From contig CAJWXO010000008.1 of NCBI GenBank assembly GCA_913049755.1, forward strand, positions 1 to 25,247: DNA of 25,247 bases, written 5' to 3'. The position numbers and the translations under genes are program-made. The notes under the pieces are model-generated. The model was not told where the DNA came from. It did not search any database and saw only the letters and a program-made list of their open reading frames with translations. Below are positions 6,994 through 15,142 of the stretch, piece by piece (the stretch's first letter is position 1; every line of letters begins with the position of its first letter). The stretch comes from an uncultured Cryomorphaceae bacterium. GTDB lineage: Bacteria; Bacteroidota; Bacteroidia; Flavobacteriales; Schleiferiaceae.

Positions 6994-7001
6994 TAACTTT
7001 G
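6994..7001 (+). promoter_or_regulatory. Bacteroidota-type -7 box of the flavin-reductase gene
   Basis: TAACTTTG matches TAnnTTTG exactly and ends 20 bases before the ATG at 7022, predicting a leader of about 15 bases. No clear -33 TTTG is present. Such octamers arise by chance in AT-rich DNA, so the placement is the main support. Confidence 0.4.
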
Positions 7002-7021
7002 AACTTTAGTATATATTATTA

Positions 7022-7939
7022 ATGATTACGCTCAATCCAAAGGATTTAACTACCAAAGACTTGCAAAAAACTTTGCAGTTTGCTATTGGACCAAGACCAA
7101 TCGCACTCGTGTCTTCAGTAAACCTAAAAGGAGATGTTAATCTCAGCCCTTTTAGCTTTTATAATATTTTTAGTACGAATCCTCCGATTTTAATATTTTC
7201 TCCTGCAAGAAGAGGTAGAGATGGCAGCACTAAGCACACATTAGATAACGTGATGAGCATTCCAGAGGTGGTAATACACTCTGTAAGCCAATCAATGGTG
7301 CATCAAACAAGCCTGTCATCAACAGAATATGATGCGGAGACTAATGAATTTTTAAAAGCAGGGTTTGAGTCAATTCCCAGTCTAAGTGTTCAACCTCCAA
7401 GGATTAAAAATGCACCTATAGCCATGGAGTGCAAAGTCAATGAGGTAAGAGCTCTCGGGGAGGGTCCTGGAGCCGGTAATTTAGTTATTTGCGAAATAAA
7501 AAAGATTCATATCCACGAAGAAGTATTAGATGATGATGGAAAACTTGACCAAGATAAGTTGAGTCTTGTGGGCAGACTCGGAGGTGATTGGTATGTGCAT
7601 GCAGCAGGAGATGCTCTTTTTGAAGTAGAAAAACCAATTGCGAACAAGGGAATTGGAGCAGACGTTATTCCTAGAGCGATTCGTAATTCAACTATATTGT
7701 CAGGAAATAATATCGGCCAGCTCGGGAATATTGAAATACTCCCGGAAGAAAAAGATGTAATTTCTTTTTCACAACATCACCGAATTGAATCAATATTTAG
7801 CGAGACTTCCGATGCAATGGAACGAAGAGAATTAATTCATATTTATGCAAAAGAATTGCTAGAATTAGGAAAAGTTAAAAAAGCATGGAAGGCTCTTCTT
7901 GTAGATGGCTTAAACACAATAAAAGAAAAAAATAACTGA
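7022..7939 (+). CDS. Flavin reductase family (FMN-binding split-barrel) protein
   Basis: 305 residues. The first 200 match the DIM6/NTAB flavin-reductase-like fold. The opening AIGPRPIALVSSVN and LSPFSFYNIFSTNPPILIF are the family's strand-loop segments around the FMN site, and LVGRLGGDWYV is near the end of the domain. Members bind FMN and either reduce free flavin for a partner oxygenase or act on small substrates; the substrate here cannot be told. About 100 residues follow the usual domain end, finishing in a helical segment (IYAKELLELGKVKKAWKALL), a C-terminal extension of unknown role. No oxygenase gene is adjacent. The DUF3127 gene follows after 23 bases and may be co-transcribed. Confidence 0.85.
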   Translation: MITLNPKDLTTKDLQKTLQFAIGPRPIALVSSVNLKGDVNLSPFSFYNIFSTNPPILIFSPARRGRDGSTKHTLDNVMSIPEVVIHSVSQSMVHQTSLSSTEYDAETNEFLKAGFESIPSLSVQPPRIKNAPIAMECKVNEVRALGEGPGAGNLVICEIKKIHIHEEVLDDDGKLDQDKLSLVGRLGGDWYVHAAGDALFEVEKPIANKGIGADVIPRAIRNSTILSGNNIGQLGNIEILPEEKDVISFSQHHRIESIFSETSDAMERRELIHIYAKELLELGKVKKAWKALLVDGLNTIKEKNN

Positions 7940-7962
7940 ATAATCAAACTTTATAAATCATC

Positions 7963-8352
7963 ATGGAAATAACTGGAATAATTAAAAAAATCATGCCTCC
8001 TCAGCAAGTCAATCCAACTTTTAAAAAGCGTGAGCTTGTTGTTACTACGGATGAACAATATCCTCAGCATATTCTAGTCGAGTTTACTCAAGATCGTTCC
8101 GATCTTTTAAATCAATATGAAGAAGGACAAAATGTAACAATTTCTATAAATATTAGAGGCAGAGAATGGAGTCCAAAAGACGGAGGAGATACCCGCTATT
8201 TTAATACTATTCAAGGTTGGAGAATTCAAGCAGGTGCGCCTCAAGCAAATAATGAAGCTCCAGGACAAGCATTTGGCGGAGGTGCTCCAGTGGCAGCGAC
8301 TCCCCCAGCTCCAAATGCCAATACAATTGATGATGATGATTTACCCTTCTAA
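7963..8352 (+). CDS. DUF3127 single-stranded-DNA-binding-like protein with SSB-type tip
   Basis: 129 residues. Residues 1-85 read as a compact OB-fold-like domain with the DUF3127 hallmark FKKRELVVTTDEQYPQ and a later NIRGREW. A Gly/Ala/Pro/Gln-rich linker follows and the protein ends in DDDDLPF. In SSB such an acidic tip ending in a hydrophobic Pro-Phe recruits DNA-repair and replication partners, so this protein probably binds DNA and uses the same docking surface; that is inference from the tail. It is separate from the ordinary bacterial SSB family. Its stop codon sits in the loop of a perfect hairpin (8341-8359) at a convergent junction. Confidence 0.85.
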   Translation: MEITGIIKKIMPPQQVNPTFKKRELVVTTDEQYPQHILVEFTQDRSDLLNQYEEGQNVTISINIRGREWSPKDGGDTRYFNTIQGWRIQAGAPQANNEAPGQAFGGGAPVAATPPAPNANTIDDDDLPF

Positions 8353-8359
8353 AGGGTAA
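8341..8359. terminator. Perfect hairpin over the DUF3127 gene stop, convergent junction
   Basis: TTACCCTT pairs fully with AAGGGTAA around a three-base loop. The stop codon lies at the loop. It separates two genes that converge with 8 bases between them, so it may terminate transcription from either side, although no good T-run follows immediately. Confidence 0.4.
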
Positions 8360-8360
8360 G

Positions 8361-9314
8361 TCAATTAGATGTTTTTACATCTAGAATGTCCCGCAACGCT
8401 GTTCCAATTGCTATAAATGCGAGGACTAGACTTGCCAATGCAAGACCTGGTATCAATGCCAGGTGAGCTTCGCCAGTTAACAAATAAGAGTAGTGATCCC
8501 TTATCATACTTCCCCATGATGGAGTTGGAGGCTGGGCTCCAATTCCTAAAAAGCTCAAACCAGACTCTAGAAGTATAGCAGACGCAAATTGACTTGCTGC
8601 AAGAACAATAATTGCAGAATAAACTTGGGGTAAAATGTGCTTAACAATGATTCTGACCGAAGAAAACCCCAAAACTTGGGCAGCCTGAACATATTCTTCT
8701 TCCTTTAGAGACATAACCTGGCCTCGAACTAGTCTTGCCACTTCTACCCAAGCAGTAAGTCCAACTGCAACAAAAACTTGCCAAAAACCTTTACCTAAAA
8801 CAAAAGAAATTGCTATTACCATTAAAAAAGTAGGTATACTCCAAAAGACTTGGATAATTGTTTGAATAACGTTATCTAACCACCCTCCAAAATAACCTGC
8901 TGCTGCACCTAAAGGAATTCCTATAAATAATGCAATAAAAACTGAAATCACACCCACACTCAGGGAAACTCTTGAACCGAGAAATAATCGACTCATAACA
9001 TCACGTCCAAAACGATCAGTTCCAAGTATAAATATCATACTATGGATTTTTGAAGGAATCCATTCTGGATAACCTTCATCACCAAAAATTATCCAATTAT
9101 AGGGACGCCAGGATGACCGATCTCCCTTTTCCAATGGAAGACTTATTCCCATTGGCTGTGCGCTGTATTCCAATTGCATTCTATTCGATGATGGGGTTTT
9201 ATCCAAAGCAAGAGGGTAAGCAAATAGAGCTACGAAAATCCAAAAAAACATAATAATTAAGCCAAATCTGCCTAAACCATGAGCGAACAATTTTTGGATA
9301 AAATATTTATTCAA
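8361..9314 (-). CDS. DppC/OppC-type ABC transporter permease
   Basis: 317 residues. An N-terminal helix (about 15-35) and a periplasmic insert (38-95) precede five further membrane segments, as in DppC/OppC. The landmark LGTDRFGRDVMSRLFLGSR is the family's signature before the core. The EAA cytoplasmic loop that meets the ATPase is visible as EYVQAAQVLGFSSVRIIVKHILP in shorter form (about 208-230). GLSFLGIGAQPPTPSWG is a second conserved block. In the family it pairs with a DppB/OppB permease, two ATPases and a binding protein to import peptides or similar solutes. None of these is next to it: it follows the tail-specific protease by 12 bases and ends at a convergent junction. A second perfect hairpin (8366-8383) lies within its last codons. 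Confidence 0.9.
   Translation of the reverse strand: MNKYFIQKLFAHGLGRFGLIIMFFWIFVALFAYPLALDKTPSSNRMQLEYSAQPMGISLPLEKGDRSSWRPYNWIIFGDEGYPEWIPSKIHSMIFILGTDRFGRDVMSRLFLGSRVSLSVGVISVFIALFIGIPLGAAAGYFGGWLDNVIQTIIQVFWSIPTFLMVIAISFVLGKGFWQVFVAVGLTAWVEVARLVRGQVMSLKEEEYVQAAQVLGFSSVRIIVKHILPQVYSAIIVLAASQFASAILLESGLSFLGIGAQPPTPSWGSMIRDHYSYLLTGEAHLALIPGLALASLVLAFIAIGTALRDILDVKTSN
8366..8383. repeat. Second perfect hairpin at the convergent junction
   Basis: TAGATGT and ACATCTA pair fully around a TTTT loop, within the last codons of the permease gene. With the hairpin at 8341-8359 it makes a tandem pair at the junction. Confidence 0.35.
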
Positions 9315-9326
9315 AGTTTTGGATTT

Positions 9327-11444
9327 TCAACTTCCTTCAATATCATTAACTACTCTCCAACCTTCTGCTAAATAAATATCTTGAGACAAGGATTTAAACC
9401 ACTTCTCATACTCGATTACCTTCATGCTATCCATGTCGGATTTATAAGCGGAATTCACCCAATTAATATCCAATTCCGTATTGGACTTCAGAATATCACT
9501 GTATGTTTCAATTTCAGCATCTAAAGATTTTTCTCTTTCAAAATAACCTTCGTAATCAAGAGTAGTATTTGTCCTTTTTTGCTGATTTTCGATCCATAAA
9601 GCATAAGACTTAATTTGGTTAAACTCTATATTTGAGGATATTCGATTTTGACTCTTAGCAATAACCTCATCAAAATTTGTTGGAGACATCAACTCATAAT
9701 TTGCTGGTGAAACATTATCTACAGACAGTGGGAATTCCATCTCACGTTCTCCAAAAGGAATATTTTCATAGGGATGAGGTAAGACAATATCACTATGAAC
9801 TCCTTCAAGTTGAGTTGTGCCTCCTGAAACACGATAGTACTTTTGAATTGTCAATTTCAAGGCGCCTAGAGGGCGAAGCCCCGAGTTAAATGGTCCAGCA
9901 GCTCTGTCGAGGTCCAATACATTTTGAACTGTTCCTTTTCCAAATGTTCTGGATGTTCCTACTACAATAGCTCTGCCATAATCCTGAAGGGCGGCCGCTA
10001 CAATTTCACTGGCCGAAGCAGTTCCCTCATTAACCAGAATAATAAGCGGCCCATCCCAAGTTGTTCCCTTTTCTTTATCGTTATAAGCCTTAACCTGCTG
10101 ACCAGAGGTTTTAACTTGAACCATAGGGCCTTGGTCTATAAAAAGTCCTGCAATATTAATTGCGGCATTTAATGAGCCACCACCGTTGCCACGAAGGTCA
10201 AAAATTAAATTTTTCATTCCTGAATTCTTTAATTTTATAATTTCATTTTTTACATCTTCAGCACAGTCTCTATTGCTGTCTTTGTAAAAATCTACATAAA
10301 ATTTAGGGAGCCTAATATAGCCTGTCCCCTTATCCTCTCCAATCATTGCAGAGCGGGCAAAAGTTGCTTCAATATTAACGATGTCGCGAATAATTGAAAT
10401 GACTTTTTCAGAGCCGTCATTTTTTCTGACTGTAAGTCTTACTTCTGTGCCTTTTTTCCCACGAACTTTGCTGACAACTTTGGTCGTACTCATCCCAACA
10501 ATGTCTTCTGGTTCAGCACTCCCTTGAGCTACTTTTAAAAGTTTATCTCCGACTTCTAACTCCCCTTGTCGCCAGCATGCACTTCCTGTCACGATACTTA
10601 CCACCTCTGTAAACTCTCCTTCTTGGCGTAGTGAAGCACCTATACCTTCGAGCTGGCCCGATAATTCGATTTCAAATTGTTCTTTCTGACGAGGAGCAAA
10701 ATATTGGGTATGAGGATCAAAAACTCCTGTGTACGAATTAATGAAAAGACCAAATAAATCCGATCTGTCGTTTTCAGCCATATTAGCAAACCACTCATTA
10801 TGAATTTCTAACTCCTTTTCACGTGCTTTTCTTTCCTGTTCTTCAAATCCTACGCTATTTAAGCTGAAGTCAATTTTATTTGCGCTATCTGATGATTCTG
10901 CTCTATCATACAATCTACTTAAAACTCTAAGCTTTAAATATTTAATCCAAAACTCTTCCATCTGAGTTTCATCTTCTGGGTATTCTCGCTTGTCGCTATC
11001 GGTTTCAAAAAAGTCTTTAGATGAAAAATCAAAAGGAGTCGATAAGATTCTTCGGTAACGCTCTTTTGCCTCATCAAACCGACTAAGAGCAATTTCGATA
11101 GATTCATCAAAAAATTCAGTAGATCCAGTTCTTAATTCATCATCTAATCTGAGCTTATATTCACTTAGTCTCTTTATGTCGCTGTTATGCAGAAATCTCT
11201 TTTGAGAGTCCAAAGATTTTATATAAAAATTAAAAACCTGAGAAGATAAATCATCATCAAAATCTTTCGGCTCATAATGAATGGAAGACAGAGCATCATA
11301 GAGTAAGCGCATGACTAGCTTTTCTTTATCTTTTTCTACAGAACCCCAAGTAAAGCCCAATGCGGCTATTCCAATTAAAAGTAAAGCCGGCAGAGAATAT
11401 TTTAAATTTTGTTTCATGAATAATAAACGTATGAAGGAATACAT
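9327..11444 (-). CDS. Tail-specific (C-terminal processing) protease, S41 family
   Basis: 705 residues, in the size range of E. coli Prc/Tsp. A signal or anchor helix (about 17-33) is followed by a helical N-domain, a PDZ domain (about 262-352) and the S41 core. The core shows FDLRGNGGGS, then TASASE with the predicted nucleophile Ser477, Asp488 in LQDYG and Lys503 in FGKGTVQ, matching the Tsp Ser-Asp-Lys arrangement. A charged helical C-terminal domain (about 590-700) resembles the Tsp C-terminal region. It probably degrades or trims periplasmic proteins from their C-termini. The second Met (residue 10, start at 11417) gives a cleaner signal peptide and may be the true start. The permease gene follows after 12 bases. 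Confidence 0.93.
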   Translation of the reverse strand: MYSFIRLLFMKQNLKYSLPALLLIGIAALGFTWGSVEKDKEKLVMRLLYDALSSIHYEPKDFDDDLSSQVFNFYIKSLDSQKRFLHNSDIKRLSEYKLRLDDELRTGSTEFFDESIEIALSRFDEAKERYRRILSTPFDFSSKDFFETDSDKREYPEDETQMEEFWIKYLKLRVLSRLYDRAESSDSANKIDFSLNSVGFEEQERKAREKELEIHNEWFANMAENDRSDLFGLFINSYTGVFDPHTQYFAPRQKEQFEIELSGQLEGIGASLRQEGEFTEVVSIVTGSACWRQGELEVGDKLLKVAQGSAEPEDIVGMSTTKVVSKVRGKKGTEVRLTVRKNDGSEKVISIIRDIVNIEATFARSAMIGEDKGTGYIRLPKFYVDFYKDSNRDCAEDVKNEIIKLKNSGMKNLIFDLRGNGGGSLNAAINIAGLFIDQGPMVQVKTSGQQVKAYNDKEKGTTWDGPLIILVNEGTASASEIVAAALQDYGRAIVVGTSRTFGKGTVQNVLDLDRAAGPFNSGLRPLGALKLTIQKYYRVSGGTTQLEGVHSDIVLPHPYENIPFGEREMEFPLSVDNVSPANYELMSPTNFDEVIAKSQNRISSNIEFNQIKSYALWIENQQKRTNTTLDYEGYFEREKSLDAEIETYSDILKSNTELDINWVNSAYKSDMDSMKVIEYEKWFKSLSQDIYLAEGWRVVNDIEGS

Positions 11445-11603
11445 GGCGTCGAAATTACATAAATCATACCTCGATCTAATACATTAATTAATCTTTTGTA
11501 TAAACTTTTACTCGATGATTTGGTTTAAACAAGTACAATGGCATGAAAGTTGACTTCACCCTGACAACGAAACCAGAAAACATCAAATTTAGATCTCTCA
11601 AAA

Positions 11604-14219
11604 ATGATTAATAAAATAGCTTTTATAGGGATTGTTTTTCTTCTTCCATTTCATTTCATTTTAGCTCAAAACATCAATGGAGTCGTAACCGATGAAAAAA
11701 CTGGCGAGCCAATCTCTTCTGTGGCGGTTAAGGAAAAAGGCACTAAGAATGGAACTATAACCAAATTGAATGGGACATATTCTATCAAATGTGAAAATAA
11801 TTCTGTCTTGATATTTACTTCCAAGGGTTATTTATCTAAGGAATTAAAGACTATTGGAAATAGTTTAAATGTTTCTCTAACCAGTTCCAATGCATCTACA
11901 AAGAATACGAAAAACAATGTTATCCAGTTAAGCGGTATGGTAGAAGAAGCCTCCTCAGGAGAGGCAATACCAAACATTTCTGTAATCTGGGAAAGTGTTG
12001 CTGGAAAAAAATCTTCAAGTACAAATTCTTATGGATTTTACAGTATTTCAGTGCCAAAAGAAGCGGGAAAGTTAACGTTTAGTTCCTTTGGATATAAGCC
12101 CATTACAAAATCATTAAAAAATTTAAAAGGAAATTTAAAAATCAATATTTCGCTCAAAGAGATCTCAACAGAATTACTTGAAGTAAATGTTGTTTCTGAA
12201 AAGCTGAATAGTAATATTACAACGACAGAAATGTCGGTAAGTAAATTGAGCGCCAAGGAAATAAAAAAAGTTCCTCAACTTTTAGGAGAAACGGATGTAA
12301 TTAGAACATTAACTCTTCTCCCAGGAATTTCTACTGTCGGTGAAGGAGCTAGTGGATTTAATGTTCGGGGAGGGAATGCAGACCAAAACTTGATTATACT
12401 TGATGAAGCGCCTGTTTATAATTCCTCTCACCTATTTGGTTTTTTCAGCATTTTTAATGCAGATGCAGTTAAAGATGTAAAACTATATAAAGGAGGAATG
12501 CCCGCCAATTATGGCGGAAGACTTTCCAGTGTGCTCGACATTAGACAAAAGGAAGGTAATAGTAAAAAATTTGCTGCTAATGGAGGTATCGGACTACTAT
12601 CCTCACGATTGACATTAGAGGGGCCTATCATAAAAGATAAAGTAAACTTTATGTTAGCTGGTCGTCGATCATATTTTGACTTATTTTTCCCGATTTTCGA
12701 TGTTCCTGAACTCAATCAGTCAATAGCCTATTTTTACGACTTCAATGCAAAACTAAATGCCAAAATAACTAAAAAAGATAAAATTTATCTGAGCGCTTAC
12801 TTCGGCCGGGATCAATTCAGCGCCGCTGAATTATTCAAATTTGGATGGGGTAATTGGACAAGCACATTGAGATGGAATCGTGTAATCTCACCAAAATGGT
12901 TCTTCAATGCGTCTGCTGTCTATTCGGATTATAAGTATCAACTTGGTGCAGACGGCACTACCCCATTCGAATGGGATTCCAGAATAAGAAATTTAGTTCA
13001 AAATGCCGGATGGACTTTCTATTACAATAATGCACATACTTTTGAATTTGGAATTCAAAATACCTTTTATGAATTTGAACCGGCAAGAATTTCAGGACCA
13101 ATAGATGTTGAACTTCAAAACGAATACGCAACCGAGCCTTCTCTATATGCTTCTGATAACTGGCGTGCCACGGACAATTTGACAATTACTTACGGTCTCA
13201 GGTATTCCAGCTTTTACAACATTGGAGCTAGAGATATTCAAACATATGAAGATGGTGGAGTTTATAATGAAAGCACAATTGATGATACTCTTAGTTTCGC
13301 TCCGGGTGAGATCATAAGATCCTTCAATAATCTAAGTGGGCTAGAGCCGCGCATCGCTCTGAACTATCAAGTTTCTCAAAACTCATCATTGAAGTTAAGT
13401 TACAATCGGAATCGACAGTATATTCATCTAATATCAAACAATACAACAGCCACTCCGGTAAATGTATGGAGGCCTGCAGGAAGCTATATTGATCCAGCAA
13501 CAGTAAATCAAATCGCTCTTGGGGGAGCCCATAACTTTAAAGAAACTGGGGTTAGATTTTCAATAGAAGGCTTTTACAAAACATACCAAAATCTAATCGA
13601 TTATAAAGATGGCGCAAACTTAATTTTTGAGGAATATATAGAAACTGAATTGCTGTCAGGAATAGGAAGAGCATATGGTGCTGAAGTTTTACTTGAAAAA
13701 AAGACAGGCCCTTTAACAGGATGGATTGGATACACTCTAGCCCGAACAGAACGGCAAGTAACTGGCTCAAGCAGAGGCTTAAGAATTAACAATGGCGAAT
13801 GGTATCCTGCAAATTATGATAAGCTACATGACCTTAGTGTTGTTGCAACGTGGACAATATCTAAGGGATGGGATATTGGAGGTAATTTTGTTTATCAATC
13901 TGGAAGGCCTCTGACCTACCCAGACTCAAGAGGAGAATTCGAAGGAATTTATTACCCTGTTTACACTAATAGAAATGGCGGAAGGACCCCATCAACGAAC
14001 AGATTAGATCTATCATTTACCTACACACCAGGAACAAAAAAATTGAATAAAAAGTGGCAAAGCTCTCTTTCATTTGGAGCTTACAATGTCTACGGACGAA
14101 AAAATCCCTACAGTATATTTTTTAGAGGAGAAGTTCCTGAATTTACGAATATAAAAGCTTATCAATTATCAGTTATCGGAACTGCAGTTCCCTACATAAA
14201 TTATAATTTTTCATTCTGA
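11604..14219 (+). CDS. TonB-dependent receptor with two tandem carboxypeptidase-like N-terminal domains
   Basis: 871 residues. A signal peptide ends near ILAQ (residue 22). Two consecutive carboxypeptidase-D regulatory-like beta domains follow, at about 23-92 (INGVVTDEKTGEPISSVAV) and 105-185 (LSGMVEEASSGEAIPNISV); one is usual in Bacteroidota receptors. The plug (about 220-320) carries GFNVRGGNADQNLIILDEAP and VKLYKGGMPANYGGRLSSVLD. The rest is a 22-strand-type barrel ending in NYNFSF. It would import a ligand across the outer membrane with TonB energy. The ligand is unknown. Its stop overlaps the ATG of the DUF4249 lipoprotein (TGATG), a pairing common in this phylum and unlike the SusD pairing of glycan loci. 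Confidence 0.93.
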   Translation: MINKIAFIGIVFLLPFHFILAQNINGVVTDEKTGEPISSVAVKEKGTKNGTITKLNGTYSIKCENNSVLIFTSKGYLSKELKTIGNSLNVSLTSSNASTKNTKNNVIQLSGMVEEASSGEAIPNISVIWESVAGKKSSSTNSYGFYSISVPKEAGKLTFSSFGYKPITKSLKNLKGNLKINISLKEISTELLEVNVVSEKLNSNITTTEMSVSKLSAKEIKKVPQLLGETDVIRTLTLLPGISTVGEGASGFNVRGGNADQNLIILDEAPVYNSSHLFGFFSIFNADAVKDVKLYKGGMPANYGGRLSSVLDIRQKEGNSKKFAANGGIGLLSSRLTLEGPIIKDKVNFMLAGRRSYFDLFFPIFDVPELNQSIAYFYDFNAKLNAKITKKDKIYLSAYFGRDQFSAAELFKFGWGNWTSTLRWNRVISPKWFFNASAVYSDYKYQLGADGTTPFEWDSRIRNLVQNAGWTFYYNNAHTFEFGIQNTFYEFEPARISGPIDVELQNEYATEPSLYASDNWRATDNLTITYGLRYSSFYNIGARDIQTYEDGGVYNESTIDDTLSFAPGEIIRSFNNLSGLEPRIALNYQVSQNSSLKLSYNRNRQYIHLISNNTTATPVNVWRPAGSYIDPATVNQIALGGAHNFKETGVRFSIEGFYKTYQNLIDYKDGANLIFEEYIETELLSGIGRAYGAEVLLEKKTGPLTGWIGYTLARTERQVTGSSRGLRINNGEWYPANYDKLHDLSVVATWTISKGWDIGGNFVYQSGRPLTYPDSRGEFEGIYYPVYTNRNGGRTPSTNRLDLSFTYTPGTKKLNKKWQSSLSFGAYNVYGRKNPYSIFFRGEVPEFTNIKAYQLSVIGTAVPYINYNFSF

Positions 14220-15100
14220 TGAAGAAATTGCTACTCATAATAAACTTTACCTTGTTAGGGCTCTTTTGTTCCTGTCAAGACGAAATAGATATTACTCTTC
14301 CTGATGGCCAGGAACGATTAATAGTAAATGGCAGCGTAATGGATAACGAATTTGCATTTGCCGATTTAAGCTGGAGCATTAATTATCTTTCGCCAGAAGA
14401 AAACCCAACTGTATTAAATGCGAATGTTCTAATCTATGAAGATGATGTCATTTGGGATAGCTTATCCCACATTGAAGATGGGCATTATATAGGTCAAAAA
14501 ATAGGGGAAATTGGGAGAAATTATTCTGTAGAGGTTAGCATTCCAGAATCCTTAGATCATCCTTCTGGGATATGGAAATCTCAAAATGAAAAACTGAATA
14601 GAAACAATCCTATTGACTCTATCTATTCTGTTTACTTGCCCCCGGCAATTTTTCAACGTGAAGGTTACTATGTTTATGCACAATGGACTGAACCTTCGGG
14701 GATTGGTGATTGCTACCGTTTCAAGCAATGGAAAAACGACACATTAGAGAATGCGCCCTTTAATCTACAAGTAACTGAAGATCAGTTTTTTGATGGAAGA
14801 TCTTTCAATGATATTGATCTTGATGCCTTAAGTGTAGCTGGACCTGAGAGGTCACGGGATTCGACAGTGGAAGATCAAATCGGCACGAAATATTCATTTG
14901 AAATAAGTAGCATCTCATTAAGTCATCATGACTATATCAATTTAATTCAAGAACAAACCCTTCAGGTCGGCGGCCTTTTTGACCCTCCTGCAGCACCTAT
15001 TGTTGGAAACATATATCGGGGCGAGAATACTGAAGATTATGCATTGGGTTATTTTTATGCTACTGCCCCTCGGAAGTCCCATATAATTATAACTCCTTAG
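14219..15100 (+). CDS. DUF4249-type lipoprotein paired with the TonB receptor
   Basis: 293 residues. Lipoprotein signal with lipobox LFCSC; the last Cys (about residue 20) is followed by QDEI. The body is beta-rich with the DUF4249 pattern: LIVNGSVMDNE near the start, a middle section on a ligand or partner (DSIYSVYLPP, YYVYAQWTEP), and a C-terminal VGNIYRGENTEDYALGYFYA. Such proteins are encoded directly after TonB-dependent receptors of this type and are presumed surface or periplasmic accessories to them, though their biochemistry is not established. The start codon shares a base with the receptor stop. The protein ends soon after the conserved GYF motif, so it is complete. Confidence 0.88.
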   Translation: MKKLLLIINFTLLGLFCSCQDEIDITLPDGQERLIVNGSVMDNEFAFADLSWSINYLSPEENPTVLNANVLIYEDDVIWDSLSHIEDGHYIGQKIGEIGRNYSVEVSIPESLDHPSGIWKSQNEKLNRNNPIDSIYSVYLPPAIFQREGYYVYAQWTEPSGIGDCYRFKQWKNDTLENAPFNLQVTEDQFFDGRSFNDIDLDALSVAGPERSRDSTVEDQIGTKYSFEISSISLSHHDYINLIQEQTLQVGGLFDPPAAPIVGNIYRGENTEDYALGYFYATAPRKSHIIITP

Positions 15101-15142
15101 ACGAATAATCTCCTTTTGATCCCATTGAGCTAACTTCGTGGA

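Noticed and set aside
11584..11591. CAAATTTA, a TAnnTTTG match on the minus strand upstream of the protease
   Set aside because: It lies about 140 bases from the protease start without a -33 box, and such octamers are expected by chance in AT-rich DNA.
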